A stretch of 64,000 nt of DNA from Alphaproteobacteria bacterium US3C007 (lineage in GTDB: Bacteria; Pseudomonadota; Alphaproteobacteria; Rhodobacterales; Rhodobacteraceae), in the NCBI GenBank assembly GCA_034423775.1, contig CP139918.1:3534001-3598000 (forward strand), read 5' to 3'. The first letter of the stretch is position 1. Each line of letters starts with the position of its first letter. Positions 10,019-19,977 of this stretch are shown one piece after another. Under the pieces are notes generated by a model. The model saw only the letters and a program-made list of their open reading frames with translations. It was not told where the DNA came from and made no database searches. A program made the position numbers and the translations under genes.

Positions 10019-11299
10019 CTACTCAATGCGCTTGCGGATGCGCCGAATGGCCCACCAAACCAGCAGCACCACCGGCAGCGTGACGGTGGCCTTCAACGAA
10101 TTTGCGCTGATCGCAAGTGGGCTTGCTAAGGGTGACATCAAATATCCGGCCAAAGACACGGCATAATAGCTGATCGCCACCACCGATAAACCCTCAACCG
10201 TTTTTTGCAAACGCAACTGAAGATCGGCGCGCGCATTCATACTTTCCAAGAGCGATTGGTTTTGAGCAGACCGTTCAACATCTACGCGGGTCCGCAATAA
10301 ATTCCCCGCCCGCATCGCGCGATCCGCCATCGCTGACAGTCGCCGCTCAGAGGCTTTAACCGTGCGCATCGCTGGATCATATCGCCGCATCATAAATTCG
10401 CCAAACGTCTGCCGGCCCGTAAAGCGCTCTTCGCGCAACACTTGGATACGTTGATTGACAATCGCCTCATAAGCGCCCGTGGCGCCAAAGCGAAACGCAA
10501 CTTGCGCTGATAAGTTTTCCAATTCAGCGGAAATTTTCAACAACGCGTCCAATGTGCGTTCGGGGGATTTTTGTGCCTGAGTCATATCAGCCATCAATTC
10601 GCTGAGCTCTGCATCAATCTGCGCCATGCGCGGCGATATGCTGCGCGCCGTTGAGAACCCCAACATCGACATGCTTTTATAGGTTTCGATCTCGCAAATC
10701 CGCTGGATAACGCGGCCTATGCGCCTGGGCCCCGTTTCGGCTGCGACAAATAACGCAAAACGCTGATGGCCCGATGCATCTACACGAAAATCACCCGCCA
10801 CCACGGCCGATTTATCCAAAACTTCGCTGACCGTTAGGCTTTCGGGCACAAACCACTCGGCTAGTGATTGGCTGATCTCATCATCTGAAATCCGCGTTTC
10901 AACGCGTAAATTGATCGACGTGATGCGTTCGGCAGTTACCGATTGCAGCCAGTCCTCGGGGAAAGCTTCAAATTCGGCCGGATCAAACGGGCGCTCGGCA
11001 CCGCCGGTGCTGAACAAGCTATAGGTGACAAACTCAGTATGTTGCTCCCATTTAAGCTGATGCCGGCCCAAAGCGCCAAAATAATGCGTTGCATCGGGTT
11101 GCGGATGGGTTTCACCAAAGCGGTCTAACAACGCGATCAATTGGTCGCGGGCGTTTAAGCGGCTGTGGTCCCCGCCCTCAGTATTTTGCGTGAAGGCAAG
11201 ATAGGCCACACGACCCGGCGCGTCTAAAGATGGAAACGGACGCGCGTGCAGTTCATTGGCCAGCTCATAACGCAACGGGTGATCTTGGATAGCAGACAT
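10019..11299 (-). CDS. DUF3422 family membrane-anchored protein, 426 aa
   Basis: Recognised by the N-terminal block HPLRYELANELHARPFP and overall length of this mostly proteobacterial family, whose function is not established. The N-terminal half is soluble, the middle (about 200-350) is predicted helical and charged, and the C-terminus has two hydrophobic stretches (VVAISYYAVSLAGYL and TVTLPVVLLVWWAI) ending in a basic tail, so the protein is probably anchored in the inner membrane. The frame is open to 11365, but the ATG at 11299 has GAGG six bases upstream and starts where family members start. It converges on the peptide transporter operon and lies beyond the pntAB terminator. No function is proposed. 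Confidence 0.85.
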   Translation of the reverse strand: MSAIQDHPLRYELANELHARPFPSLDAPGRVAYLAFTQNTEGGDHSRLNARDQLIALLDRFGETHPQPDATHYFGALGRHQLKWEQHTEFVTYSLFSTGGAERPFDPAEFEAFPEDWLQSVTAERITSINLRVETRISDDEISQSLAEWFVPESLTVSEVLDKSAVVAGDFRVDASGHQRFALFVAAETGPRRIGRVIQRICEIETYKSMSMLGFSTARSISPRMAQIDAELSELMADMTQAQKSPERTLDALLKISAELENLSAQVAFRFGATGAYEAIVNQRIQVLREERFTGRQTFGEFMMRRYDPAMRTVKASERRLSAMADRAMRAGNLLRTRVDVERSAQNQSLLESMNARADLQLRLQKTVEGLSVVAISYYAVSLAGYLMSPLASPLAISANSLKATVTLPVVLLVWWAIRRIRKRIE

Positions 11300-11415
11300 G
11301 CGGCCCTCATGGATAGATGAAACGGTGCTGTAGGCGGGATGTATATCAGTTTTCAAAGAAGGCAAAGCCTACAGCGACCTCAAAGCGCCTTGGTGAACGC
11401 AGGCATCGAACAAAA

Positions 11416-11448
11416 AAAAGGCCCCTGCACCTGTGGCAGGGGCCTTTT
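11416..11448 (-). terminator. Rho-independent terminator of pntAB
   Basis: A perfect 13-bp inverted repeat, AAAAGGCCCCTGC (11416-11428) and GCAGGGGCCTTTT (11436-11448), with a 7-nt loop. Read on the minus strand it lies 22 bp after the pntB stop and runs into a T tract (complement of the A run at 11412-11419). The plus-strand reading has only four T residues, and no plus-strand gene ends here. Confidence 0.93.
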
Positions 11449-11470
11449 CCAAAATCACTGCCCAGACGGG

Positions 11471-12904
11471 TTAATCGATCATCCCAAGAAGTTTATCAAG
11501 AGACGCTTTTGCATCACCATAAAACATCCGCGTATTTTCTTTAAAGAAAAGCGGATTTTCAATGCCCGAATAGCCCGTACCCTGGCCACGCTTAGACACG
11601 AAAACCTGCTTTGACTTCCAACATTCCAGCACCGGCATACCGGCAATCGGGCTGTTCGGGTCATCTTGCGCCGCTGGGTTCACAATATCATTTGAACCAA
11701 TCACAATAGACACATCTGTTTCCGGAAAATCTTCGTTAATCTCATCCATTTCCAAAACGATGTCATAGGGCACTTTGGCCTCGGCGAGCAAAACATTCAT
11801 ATGGCCAGGAAGCCGCCCAGCAACGGGGTGAATCGCGAACCGCACCGTTTTGCCTTTGGCAATCAACCGTTTTGTCAGCTCGCTCACCGCCTGTTGGGCT
11901 TGCGCAACAGCCATCCCGTAACCTGGAATGATAATAACGCTATCGGCCTCTTCCAAAGCGGCGGCCACGCCATCTGCCTCGATCGCCACTTGCTCACCCT
12001 CGACTTCCATCTGGGGACCAGATGTACCACCAAAGCCGCCCAAAATAACGCTAACGAATGAACGGTTCATCGCCTTACACATGATATAAGACAGGATTGC
12101 ACCGGATGAGCCGACCAGTGCCCCGACCACGATTAGCAAATCATTACCAAGGCTAAACCCGATCGCTGCAGCCGCCCAACCCGAATAGGAATTCAGCATC
12201 GACACCACCACGGGCATATCCGCGCCGCCAATCCCCATGATCAAATGATAGCCGATAAACAGCGCCATCAGCGTTAGGATCAAAAGCGGCAGCAACTCGC
12301 CGGAATTTAGATACCAAATCAAACAAATCACCGAGGCCAAGGCAGCGCTGGCATTCAGCGCATGACCGCCGGGAAGTTTGGTCGCCGCCGAGGTCACTTT
12401 GCCAGCTAATTTTCCATAAGCAATCACCGATCCGGTGAAGGTCACAGCCCCGATCCAGATCCCTAAAGACGCTTCAACGCGCAAGATATTGATTTCAACG
12501 CCTGATTTCTTCGCCAGCAGCGCCGCGAAGCCATCAAGCGTTTTTTTAGCAGCGTCATCCATCGCCATTACGTTGACCAGCTCGAAATGCGCGTTAAAGC
12601 CCACGAATACGGCCGCAAGCCCAACCAGAGCATGCATCCCAGCTACCAGCTCGGGCATCTGCGTCATTTCAACTTTTGACGCTAGTTGATACCCGATCAA
12701 ACCGCCCGCAGCGATCAACAGTGCAGACAGCCACCAAAGCCCAGCGCCTGGGCCAATCAACGTGGCGAGGACGGCAAGGCCCATCCCCACGATCCCATAC
12801 CAAACGGCGCGCTTAGCGCTTTCCTGCCCAGATAGACCGCCAAGTGACAGAATAAAAAGCACAGCCGCAACAACGTAAGCGGCAGTCGTAAAACCCAATT
12901 CCAT
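11471..12904 (-). CDS. pntB: NAD(P) transhydrogenase subunit beta, 477 aa
   Basis: Membrane subunit of the proton-translocating transhydrogenase that makes NADPH from NADH at the cost of proton-motive force. The N-terminal half has about eight to nine membrane helices; the C-terminal soluble domain III binds NADP(H), with the motif [13 protein letters not shown] and the conserved [20 protein letters not shown]. The start at 12904 is set by a near-perfect ribosome site (TAAGGAGG, 8 bases upstream); an upstream in-frame codon at 12940 falls inside pntA. It lies 13 bp after the pntA stop. The two subunits form one operon ending at a strong terminator. Confidence 0.97.
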   Translation of the reverse strand: MELGFTTAAYVVAAVLFILSLGGLSGQESAKRAVWYGIVGMGLAVLATLIGPGAGLWWLSALLIAAGGLIGYQLASKVEMTQMPELVAGMHALVGLAAVFVGFNAHFELVNVMAMDDAAKKTLDGFAALLAKKSGVEINILRVEASLGIWIGAVTFTGSVIAYGKLAGKVTSAATKLPGGHALNASAALASVICLIWYLNSGELLPLLILTLMALFIGYHLIMGIGGADMPVVVSMLNSYSGWAAAAIGFSLGNDLLIVVGALVGSSGAILSYIMCKAMNRSFVSVILGGFGGTSGPQMEVEGEQVAIEADGVAAALEEADSVIIIPGYGMAVAQAQQAVSELTKRLIAKGKTVRFAIHPVAGRLPGHMNVLLAEAKVPYDIVLEMDEINEDFPETDVSIVIGSNDIVNPAAQDDPNSPIAGMPVLECWKSKQVFVSKRGQGTGYSGIENPLFFKENTRMFYGDAKASLDKLLGMID

Positions 12905-12917
12905 AATCACGACCTCC

Positions 12918-14489
12918 TTAAGATTTCTGGAACATGGCAAGCATGCGCCGTGTTACAAGAAAGCCGCCAAAGATATTAATTCCGGCAAAGAATACCGAAA
13001 TCGCAGCCAAGAGGATAACCAAGAAACTGCCAGACCCAATCTGCAGCACCGCCCCCAGAATAATAATCGACGAAATGGCATTGGTCACCGCCATCAACGG
13101 CGTGTGCAGCGAATGGCTGACATTCCAAATTACCTGAAAGCCCACAAATACTGAAAGCACAAACACGATAAAATGCTGCATGAAACTGGCCGGTGCATAG
13201 GCCCCGACAAGCAGCATCAATGCGCCACCAACAGCCAATAAAGTGACTTGGTTCTTCGTCTGCTGCTGAAAGGCAGCCGCCTCTTCGGCGCGGCGTTCTT
13301 CGGGTGTTTTTTCCGGAACCGTTTCTTTTGGCTTTGCTGCGATCGCCTGCACTTTTGGCGGTGGCGGTGGGAACGTTACCGCGCCCTCATGCGCAACCGT
13401 GGCACCACGGATCACGTCATCTTCCATATTATGATTGACCTGCCCGTCTTTTTCCGGCGTCAGATCCGTCATCATATGGCGGATATTCGTTGCATAAAGC
13501 GTTGAAGATTGCGCCGCCATCCGGCTTGGGAAATCTGAATATCCCACAACCGTTACGCCGTTCTCGCTCACTATTTTTTCGTCTGGGACGGTTAAATCAC
13601 AATTGCCACCGCGTTCAGCGGCCAGATCAACCACAACAGAGCCCGGTTTCATGGCAGCGACCATATCGGCAAGCCATAATTTTGGCGCATCGCGCCCCGG
13701 AATTAAAGCGGTGGTGATCACAATATCCACATCCGGAGCCAATTCACGAAACTTAGCCAGCTGCTTTTCGCGAAACTCTGGGCTTGACGGCGCAGCATAG
13801 CCCCCCGTCGCTGCACCATCTTGTTGAGCTTCTTCAAAATCAAGATACACAAATTCCGCACCCATGGATTCGATCTGCTCTGCCACTTCGGGGCGCACGT
13901 CAAACGCGTAGGTTATCGCGCCCAATGATGTTGCTGTGCCAATGGCAGCAAGTCCGGCCACTCCGGCCCCAACCACCAGCACTTTCGCCGGCGGAACTTT
14001 GCCTGCAGCCGTGATCTGTCCCGTAAAAAAGCGCCCAAAATTATTGCCCGCTTCGATCACAGCGCGATATCCTGCGATATTCGCCATCGAGCTGAGCGCA
14101 TCCATCTTTTGCGCCCGGCTGATACGCGGCACCATATCCATCGCAATTACGCTGGCACCTTTGCCTGCTAGTAATTCCATCTGCTCGGTATTTTGCGCCG
14201 GATAGAAAAACGAAATCAAAAGCTTCTCATCGGTCAAGCGTTTCGCTTCGGTTGCATTGGGTGGGCGCACTTTGGTGATAATATCTGCGGCTTTCCATAA
14301 AGCTGCGGCCGTTTTTACCACCTCAACGCCGGCCTCTCGATACAGCGCATCCGCAAAACCCGCCGCCACTCCGGCGCCGCTTTCAACAACGCATTCATAG
14401 CCAAGCTTTTGCAATTGCAAAGCGCTGTCTGGTGTCATTGCTACACGGGCCTCGCCCGCGCTTACCTCTTTGGGTGTTCCGATTTTCAC
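12918..14489 (-). CDS. pntA: NAD(P) transhydrogenase subunit alpha, undivided form, 523 aa
   Basis: Carries domain I (NAD(H)-binding, related to alanine dehydrogenase, residues about 1-370; [20 protein letters not shown] is the Rossmann motif) followed by a linker rich in Pro, Lys and Glu (about 375-410) and four membrane helices at the C-terminus. This is the fused form; many alphaproteobacteria split it into pntAA and pntAB. The start is GTG with AGAGGAG nine bases upstream, and the product begins MKIGTPKE, exactly as expected. A small palindrome lies in the leader at 14521-14539. Confidence 0.96.
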   Translation of the reverse strand: MKIGTPKEVSAGEARVAMTPDSALQLQKLGYECVVESGAGVAAGFADALYREAGVEVVKTAAALWKAADIITKVRPPNATEAKRLTDEKLLISFFYPAQNTEQMELLAGKGASVIAMDMVPRISRAQKMDALSSMANIAGYRAVIEAGNNFGRFFTGQITAAGKVPPAKVLVVGAGVAGLAAIGTATSLGAITYAFDVRPEVAEQIESMGAEFVYLDFEEAQQDGAATGGYAAPSSPEFREKQLAKFRELAPDVDIVITTALIPGRDAPKLWLADMVAAMKPGSVVVDLAAERGGNCDLTVPDEKIVSENGVTVVGYSDFPSRMAAQSSTLYATNIRHMMTDLTPEKDGQVNHNMEDDVIRGATVAHEGAVTFPPPPPKVQAIAAKPKETVPEKTPEERRAEEAAAFQQQTKNQVTLLAVGGALMLLVGAYAPASFMQHFIVFVLSVFVGFQVIWNVSHSLHTPLMAVTNAISSIIILGAVLQIGSGSFLVILLAAISVFFAGINIFGGFLVTRRMLAMFQKS

Positions 14490-15032
14490 GTCTCACACTC
14501 CTCTAACTCTTTATTTTGAAGCTCGAAGATATTTCGAGCATAGGATGCGCCCTTCACGGTGAAGCCAAAAAGCATTTGGGCTGGCTAGCCAAACGTAGCG
14601 CCCCAAAAAGCACCGTCCAGTAGCCGAAGCAGAAACACGTGAAAGCGATGCCGTTGGTTTACCGACTGTTTTCCTGACGTCTACCCTAAAATGCGCTTTT
14701 CTGCGCTAAGCCGTCCAAAAACTTCCTTTTGAAAGCGGTAACAGCGCTGAAAATAAGGTTTTCAGCCACTTCCCTTCGATAAATTGAACCAAAAGGCGAA
14801 AATAGCGCGAAGGAACGAGCGATAAAAATCCGTTTCATCGCGCAAAAATAATTGCGGCATATCCGATGTTCTGCGGTGAGAACAAACCGAAACCCCTAGG
14901 CCCAGATGCGGCGGAACAAAGCAGATCTAGGATCGGTTTGCCGCAGAGGTAAAATGCACACTCAGCTTGGCTTAACCCGGAATAATGCCTAGATTGGCAA
15001 CGAGCACGGCCGAAGGAGCAAGGATAACCGCC
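14490..15032. other. Divergent intergenic region, pntA / SDR
   Basis: 543 bp with no credible gene. Near pntA there is a 7-bp inverted repeat (GCTCGAA/TTCGAGC, 14521-14539) and a shorter one (CTTCAC/GTGAAG, 14552-14564). On the plus side, just before the SDR, two purine-rich ribosome-site-like motifs occur (AAGGAG at 15013 and AAGGAT at 15020). The central 350 bp show no hairpin with a T run and no recognised regulatory RNA. Confidence 0.5.
14521..14539 (-). promoter_or_regulatory. Palindrome in the pntAB leader
   Basis: GCTCGAA and TTCGAGC separated by five bases, 31 bp upstream of the pntA start codon. Its position would suit a repressor site overlapping the transcription start or a leader hairpin. 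No regulator can be named. Confidence 0.35.
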
Positions 15033-15776
15033 ATGAATTTGCAGGGAAAGCACGCATTGATCACCGGCGGGGGCAGCGGCATTGGGCTGGCGATCGCGCA
15101 AAAGTTAGCCGCGCAGGGCGCGCAGGTCACGATCACTGGGCGGCGCAAAGCCGTGCTGCAGGCCGCTGCGGGCAAAGGCATATTTCCAGCAGAAATGGAT
15201 GTGACCGATGAAGCCGCGCAAAAAGAGGTGATCGCAAACGCGGTAAAACAACACGGGCCCGTGCAAATATGCGTGGCGAATGCCGGTATAGCAGAAGGAC
15301 GAACCTTGCAAAAAACACAAATGGAGTTGTGGCGCAAAATAATGGCAACCAATCTTGATGGCGCCTTCATCACCATTCGCGAAGCGATGTCTTCAATGAC
15401 AAGCACAGATTGGGGGCGGGTGATCGCGATTTCCTCGATCGCGGGCTTGCGCGGCTTGAAGGGGGGCGGCGCCTATGCGGCAAGCAAACATGGTGTGATC
15501 GGTTTGATCCGCTCTTATGCGGCTGAACATTTGGGCGGGCCGATTACCTTCAATGCGATCTGCCCCGGCTATGTGCAAACGCCGATTATCGATCAAAACC
15601 TAGAAGCCATCCAAAAGCGCGGATTCACCCAAGAGCAGGCGCTGGAAATGATGGTCAGCGCCAACCCCCATAAACGGCTGATTGAGGTTAATGAAATCGC
15701 AGAAACGGCTATTTGGCTCTGTAATTCTGCCTCAGGAAGTGTAAACGGACAGGCAATCGAAATTTCAGGTGGCTAA
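15033..15776 (+). CDS. Short-chain dehydrogenase/reductase, 247 aa
   Basis: Classical SDR: cofactor motif TGGGSGIG (residues about 10-17), NAG in VANAG, the catalytic Ser in ISSIAG and YxxxK as YAASK, and the C-terminal PGYVQTPI loop. GRR after the second strand favours NADP(H). The overall pattern is close to 3-hydroxybutyrate / 3-oxoacyl reductase-type SDRs, but the substrate cannot be fixed. The ATG at 15033 follows AAGGAT and begins the Rossmann fold; an earlier start at 14985 adds nothing conserved. Its stop is 2 bp from the kynureninase start, so the two are coupled, which suggests a role near tryptophan/kynurenine breakdown. Confidence 0.88.
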   Translation: MNLQGKHALITGGGSGIGLAIAQKLAAQGAQVTITGRRKAVLQAAAGKGIFPAEMDVTDEAAQKEVIANAVKQHGPVQICVANAGIAEGRTLQKTQMELWRKIMATNLDGAFITIREAMSSMTSTDWGRVIAISSIAGLRGLKGGGAYAASKHGVIGLIRSYAAEHLGGPITFNAICPGYVQTPIIDQNLEAIQKRGFTQEQALEMMVSANPHKRLIEVNEIAETAIWLCNSASGSVNGQAIEISGG

Positions 15777-15778
15777 AA

Positions 15779-16975
15779 GTGAGCGATATTTTTCAAAAAA
15801 CCAAATCTCTCTTCGACCTGCCCGACGGCATTCTTTATCTTGATGGCAATTCCCTCGGGCCTCTGCCCAAAGCAGCGGCGGCGCGGGTTGAGGCCGTGAT
15901 GAAGGCCGAATGGGGCCAGATGTTGATCACGGGTTGGAACAAAGCCGGTTGGATGGCGCAACCCAATGCGGTTGGCGACCGTTTGGCGCGCCTGATTGGG
16001 GCACAAAGCGGGCATGTTGTTGTCGGAGACACCTTATCGATTAAAGTCTATCAAGCGCTAGATGCTGCGCTGCAATTGCGCCCGGATCGCAAAGTGATCT
16101 TGTCTGATAGCGGAAATTTCCCATCCGATCTTTATATCGCGCAAGGGTTGATCCAAGCGCTTAATCAAGGCCATGAGTTGCGCCTTGTTGCCCCCGAAGA
16201 TCTGCACAATCACATCACAGAAGAAGTCGCTGTGACGCTGATCACGCAAGTCGATTATCGTACTGGCCGCCTGCATGATATGTGCAGTATTACCGAAACG
16301 GCGCATCAAAACGGCGCCTTATGCATCTGGGACCTTGCCCATTCTGCAGGCGCCATAGAAGTAGAGCTTGCCAAAGCCAAAGCAGATTTTGCCGTCGGCT
16401 GTACTTATAAATACCTCAATGGCGGGCCAGGATCGCCCGGCTTTATCTATGTAGCGCCGCATCTTATTGATAATATTGAACCAACCTTATCAGGTTGGCT
16501 GGGCCATGCCGCGCCATTTGCCTTCGCGCAAGGCTATGAGCCAGGAAACGGCATTGACCGCATGCGGGTGGGAACGCCGCCGGTTCTGGCGCTGGCCAGC
16601 CTCGAAGCCGCACTTGATGTTTGGGATATGGTCGATATGGCCGAGTTGCGGGCGCAGTCTATTGCGCTCAGCCAATTGTTCATTGCTGAAATTGAAAATA
16701 AATGCCCGATGTTAAAATTGGGCTCTCCGCGGGATCCAAATAAACGCGGCTCTCAAGTGGCGTTTCATTTTCAAGAAGGCTATGCCGCAATGCAAGCGCT
16801 GATCGAGCGCGGGGTAATTGGGGATTTTCGTGCGCCTGACACAATGCGCTTTGGATTCACGCCGCTTTACATCGATCAACAAGACGTAAGAGCGGCCACC
16901 GATATCATTGCCGATGTAATGCAAAACCGCCTGTGGGACGCTGACGCCTATAAAATTCGCGCCGCCGTAACCTGA
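15779..16975 (+). CDS. kynU: Kynureninase, 398 aa
   Basis: PLP enzyme that splits kynurenine (or 3-hydroxykynurenine) into anthranilate (or its 3-hydroxy form) and alanine. The N-terminal motif YLDGNSLGPLPKAA is diagnostic, and the PLP-binding Lys is K211 in GCTYKYLNGGPG; the aspartate pair in WDLAHSAG and RMRVGTPP are also in place. The start is GTG, 2 bp after the SDR stop, so translation is probably coupled. No tryptophan 2,3-dioxygenase or kynurenine formamidase gene lies in the window. The chrA gene converges from the other side, 39 bp away. Confidence 0.95.
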   Translation: MSDIFQKTKSLFDLPDGILYLDGNSLGPLPKAAAARVEAVMKAEWGQMLITGWNKAGWMAQPNAVGDRLARLIGAQSGHVVVGDTLSIKVYQALDAALQLRPDRKVILSDSGNFPSDLYIAQGLIQALNQGHELRLVAPEDLHNHITEEVAVTLITQVDYRTGRLHDMCSITETAHQNGALCIWDLAHSAGAIEVELAKAKADFAVGCTYKYLNGGPGSPGFIYVAPHLIDNIEPTLSGWLGHAAPFAFAQGYEPGNGIDRMRVGTPPVLALASLEAALDVWDMVDMAELRAQSIALSQLFIAEIENKCPMLKLGSPRDPNKRGSQVAFHFQEGYAAMQALIERGVIGDFRAPDTMRFGFTPLYIDQQDVRAATDIIADVMQNRLWDADAYKIRAAVT

Positions 16976-17014
16976 AGAGGCCAATCAAGCTTAAAAGCGT
17001 GGCCGATCTGGATT

Positions 17015-18361
17015 TCAAACCAGTAAGTCAAACAGCAAGCCGAACCCGGCAGCGCCCATCAGCACCCAGCCCAGCGCAAGCTTAAAGCGCCAGATTAAAA
17101 TGGCACTAAGCGTTGCGATAACGATCACTCTTAAATCGACCGAGGCGAGTTGCGGCAACCAAAACGTTAAAAGCCCCATGCGCAACTCTAAAACCGTTCC
17201 GAAGCTTACCTGAAGCGCAAACCAAACCGACAGGTTCAAGATGACCCCAACAACCGCCGCCGTCACCGCACCCAGCGCGCCCCATAACCTTGGCTGGCTT
17301 GACAGGCGTTGAAAATATGGCGCGCCGAGAAAAATCCATAAAAAGCAAGGCACAAAGGTCACCCAAAGCCCAAGCGAGACGGCCATCAAAGCCAAGGCAT
17401 AGCCACCTTGCTGGAAACCGGCGACAAAGGCCACGAATTGCGTGACCAAAATAAGCGGCCCGGGCGTGGTTTCGGCTAATCCCAAACCGTCTAGAACTTG
17501 CGCCGGATTAAGCCATCCATACGCCCCTACCACATCCTGCGCCATATACGCCAAAACGGCATAGGCCCCGCCAAAGGTGACCAAGGCAAGTTTGCTGAAA
17601 AACCAACCAAGCTCAGCCAGAAATGGAACGCCAACACCCCAAAACACGATGACCAGTGGGCACAGCCAGAGACAAAGCCCCACCCCAAGCGTTATCGCAA
17701 ATCGCCCGAAAGAAAACGCAGACAACTCGGAAATCTGAGCATCTTCTGGCGATAGAATTTGCGGGCGTTTGTGATATGCGCTTAAGAAAAAAGCGCCATA
17801 CACCCCAGAGGCAATCACAATAACCGGATAAGGCAGATTGAGAAAAAACAAACCGACAAAAGCAGCTCCGGAAATCACATAATGCTGGATCTGCGTCAAA
17901 GCACGGCGGGATAAAGTTATTAAGGCATGCACCACCACCACTAAGATCGCGGCTTTTACCCCCAAAAAAATTCCAGATAACACCGGCGCTCCAGAAAAGG
18001 CCACGTAACTGATCGATAAAGCCAGCATCACCACGGCGCCGGGTATTACGAATAGGCTGCCAGCGATTAAGCCACCGGAAACGCCGCGCAGGCGCCAGCC
18101 GGCGAAGGTTGCCAATTGCATCGCCTCCGGGCCAGGAAGCAACATACAAAAATTCAGTGCATTCAGAAACGACTGCTCATCCAGCCATTCTTTTTCTTCA
18201 ACAAGAATGCGATGCATCAATGCAATTTGGCCAGCTGGTCCCCCAAAGGACAACAAGCCGATTTTGACAAAAACCCAAAATATATCCCTTAGCCGCGCGG
18301 GCTTGGATGCGGTGGATATCTTTGCCTCATCGGTTGCTGAAACAGCCATTTTCTCAGGCAC
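17015..18361 (-). CDS. chrA: Chromate transporter ChrA, long-chain form, 448 aa
   Basis: Inner-membrane CHR-superfamily protein with two homologous halves. The first half carries FVKIGLLSFGGPAGQIALMH and LNFCMLLPGPEAMQLATF; the second repeats the pattern as FSKLALVTFGGAYAVLAYM and GLAETTPGPLILVTQF. About ten to twelve membrane spans are expected. Such proteins export chromate, but many homologues are annotated by family only. The start is GTG at 18361, with an in-frame ATG at 18349 as an equally plausible start. No chromate-sensing regulator lies next to it. Confidence 0.92.
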   Translation of the reverse strand: MPEKMAVSATDEAKISTASKPARLRDIFWVFVKIGLLSFGGPAGQIALMHRILVEEKEWLDEQSFLNALNFCMLLPGPEAMQLATFAGWRLRGVSGGLIAGSLFVIPGAVVMLALSISYVAFSGAPVLSGIFLGVKAAILVVVVHALITLSRRALTQIQHYVISGAAFVGLFFLNLPYPVIVIASGVYGAFFLSAYHKRPQILSPEDAQISELSAFSFGRFAITLGVGLCLWLCPLVIVFWGVGVPFLAELGWFFSKLALVTFGGAYAVLAYMAQDVVGAYGWLNPAQVLDGLGLAETTPGPLILVTQFVAFVAGFQQGGYALALMAVSLGLWVTFVPCFLWIFLGAPYFQRLSSQPRLWGALGAVTAAVVGVILNLSVWFALQVSFGTVLELRMGLLTFWLPQLASVDLRVIVIATLSAILIWRFKLALGWVLMGAAGFGLLFDLLV

Positions 18362-18670
18362 CTTTCAAAGTCATCCTTATCTGTCTTAAACATTGCGACC
18401 CGTTGCGTGACATCCCTACGTCGCAGGCAGCCCATGCTACGTCAAGGCTTTGCAAGCGCAGCGCTGGGGGCATCAAAAAAATTATCAGGGCTGGGCAAGC
18501 CGAGCTGCCCGCAAATCAAACCGACGCCTGAGATTGTCAATTGGTAACCAAAAAACGATCCGAAAGCTCAACCTCTTGCTCAAAGAAACGCGGCCTCAAC
18601 CGAAAGCATCGCTGACATCAATTAACCGGCAAATACCTTTGAACGTTTAGACCTGCATATCGCGCTGGCC
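18362..18670. other. Intergenic region without a supported gene
   Basis: 309 bp between the chrA start and the end of the PuuD-like gene, both on the minus strand. Open frames here are short, arginine-rich and unlike any family I know. No convincing terminator is seen for the PuuD-like gene. The chrA promoter must lie in the part nearest 18362. Confidence 0.4.
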
Positions 18671-19444
18671 TCATCCTGCACGCTCAACCTGCAAAGACCG
18701 ACCCGCCCAGTGATAGACCGCCTGACCGAAAGCCTGAAACAAAGGGCGCGAGACATCATCTTGAGCGGCTTGCCATTCAGGATGCCACTGCACGGATAAA
18801 GTGAACCCCGGAGCATCCTTAATATAAAGCGCTTCGGGCGTGCCATCTTTGGCAACCCCATCGATCACAACGCGCGGCCCGGCTTGGTCAATCCCCTGCC
18901 CGTGCAGCGTATTTGTAGAGACCTCGCGCGCCCCTAAAAGGCGGTGGAACGGGCCATTTGAGGTCAGTTTAACGCTATGCCGATGGGCAAATTTTTCATC
19001 GAGCGATCCCTCTGGGGGCATTCTATGATTCATCCGGCCCGGCAAATCGCGTATTTCGGGGTGCAGCGTGCTGCCCATCGCAACCGCCACCTCTTGAAAG
19101 CCCCGACAAATGCCAAAAATTGGCTGACCCGAGGCAATACACGCCCGAATAAGCGGCAGCACCAATGCATCCCGCGCCCGATCAAAACTGCCATGCGCGG
19201 GGGTTTCAGCATGGCCATATTCTGCGGGGTGAATATTGGGCCGGCCTCCAGTGAATAAAAACCCATCGCAGCACGCTTGCAGGTCTTGCACCGACACCTG
19301 CTGCGGGTCTGCTGGAATAAGCATAGGAAGGCACTGAGCAACTTGCGATATCGCCTCACCATTGATGATACCCGATGCGTGCGCCGGATATTCATCATTG
19401 ATCATATAGTGATTACATATCACCCCAACTATTGGACGTACCAT
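18671..19444 (-). CDS. Gamma-glutamyl-GABA hydrolase-like class I glutamine amidotransferase, 257 aa
   Basis: Peptidase family C26, which includes PuuD of the putrescine pathway. The nucleophile is C113 in PIFGICRGFQE, and the His-Glu partners are H221 and E223 in VQWHPEW. The oxyanion region GFLFTGGRPNIHPAEYG is typical of PuuD-like proteins. It acts in the cytoplasm on gamma-glutamyl amides. No other puu genes are nearby, so a role in polyamine breakdown is only an inference. Confidence 0.88.
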   Translation of the reverse strand: MVRPIVGVICNHYMINDEYPAHASGIINGEAISQVAQCLPMLIPADPQQVSVQDLQACCDGFLFTGGRPNIHPAEYGHAETPAHGSFDRARDALVLPLIRACIASGQPIFGICRGFQEVAVAMGSTLHPEIRDLPGRMNHRMPPEGSLDEKFAHRHSVKLTSNGPFHRLLGAREVSTNTLHGQGIDQAGPRVVIDGVAKDGTPEALYIKDAPGFTLSVQWHPEWQAAQDDVSRPLFQAFGQAVYHWAGRSLQVERAG

Positions 19445-19506
19445 CGCTTACCCCGTGATTGATAGACGCAGTATAGGGGCGAAACTCAAAGATTGACAAT
19501 AATCGC

Positions 19507-19935
19507 TTATGCTTCTGCAGTCAGGTTGGTCGCTTCTACACCGGCGATGGCACAAATTTCATCATTATCAGATAAATCGCCCGTCACACCAACAGCTCCA
19601 ACGACGTTTAGTTTAGCATCGCGGATTAAAACGCCACCCGGAACCGGCACGACCTGCCCTTGCAAGGCACCATTCACCGCCTGCATGAAATAAGCCTGCT
19701 GCTCAGCGCGCGCCATCTGCGCGCGCCCCGCCATACCCAACATAACCGCACCATAGGCCTTGCCTGTCGCAATCGCGACCCGTCCTGGCGCGGCGCCATC
19801 GCTGCGCTCAAAGGCGATCAAATGCCCGCCCGCGTCCAATACTGCCACGCTCAAAGGCTTGAAACCAAGTTCTTTGCCTTTTTCCAAGGCTTTACGGATG
19901 ATCATCTTGGCCTTACGCAAGGTTAAATCGTTCAT
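19507..19935 (-). CDS. glcG: GlcG / HbpS-like protein (DUF336), 142 aa
   Basis: Small single-domain protein of the GlcG family: N-terminal helix LTLRKAKMIIRKALEKGKEL, then LSVAVLDAGGHLIAFERSDGA and the Gly-rich QVVPVPGGVLIRD. Relatives bind haem or corrinoid, or are encoded with glycolate or diol catabolism genes; the biochemical role is unsettled. It lies 42 bp downstream of malate synthase G on the same strand, repeating the glcG-glcB association of glycolate-using bacteria, so a shared operon is likely. Confidence 0.88.
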   Translation of the reverse strand: MNDLTLRKAKMIIRKALEKGKELGFKPLSVAVLDAGGHLIAFERSDGAAPGRVAIATGKAYGAVMLGMAGRAQMARAEQQAYFMQAVNGALQGQVVPVPGGVLIRDAKLNVVGAVGVTGDLSDNDEICAIAGVEATNLTAEA

Positions 19936-19977
19936 TCTTTGATCCTAAACTGTCTTATTTTCTTTGGTTTTTTTCGC

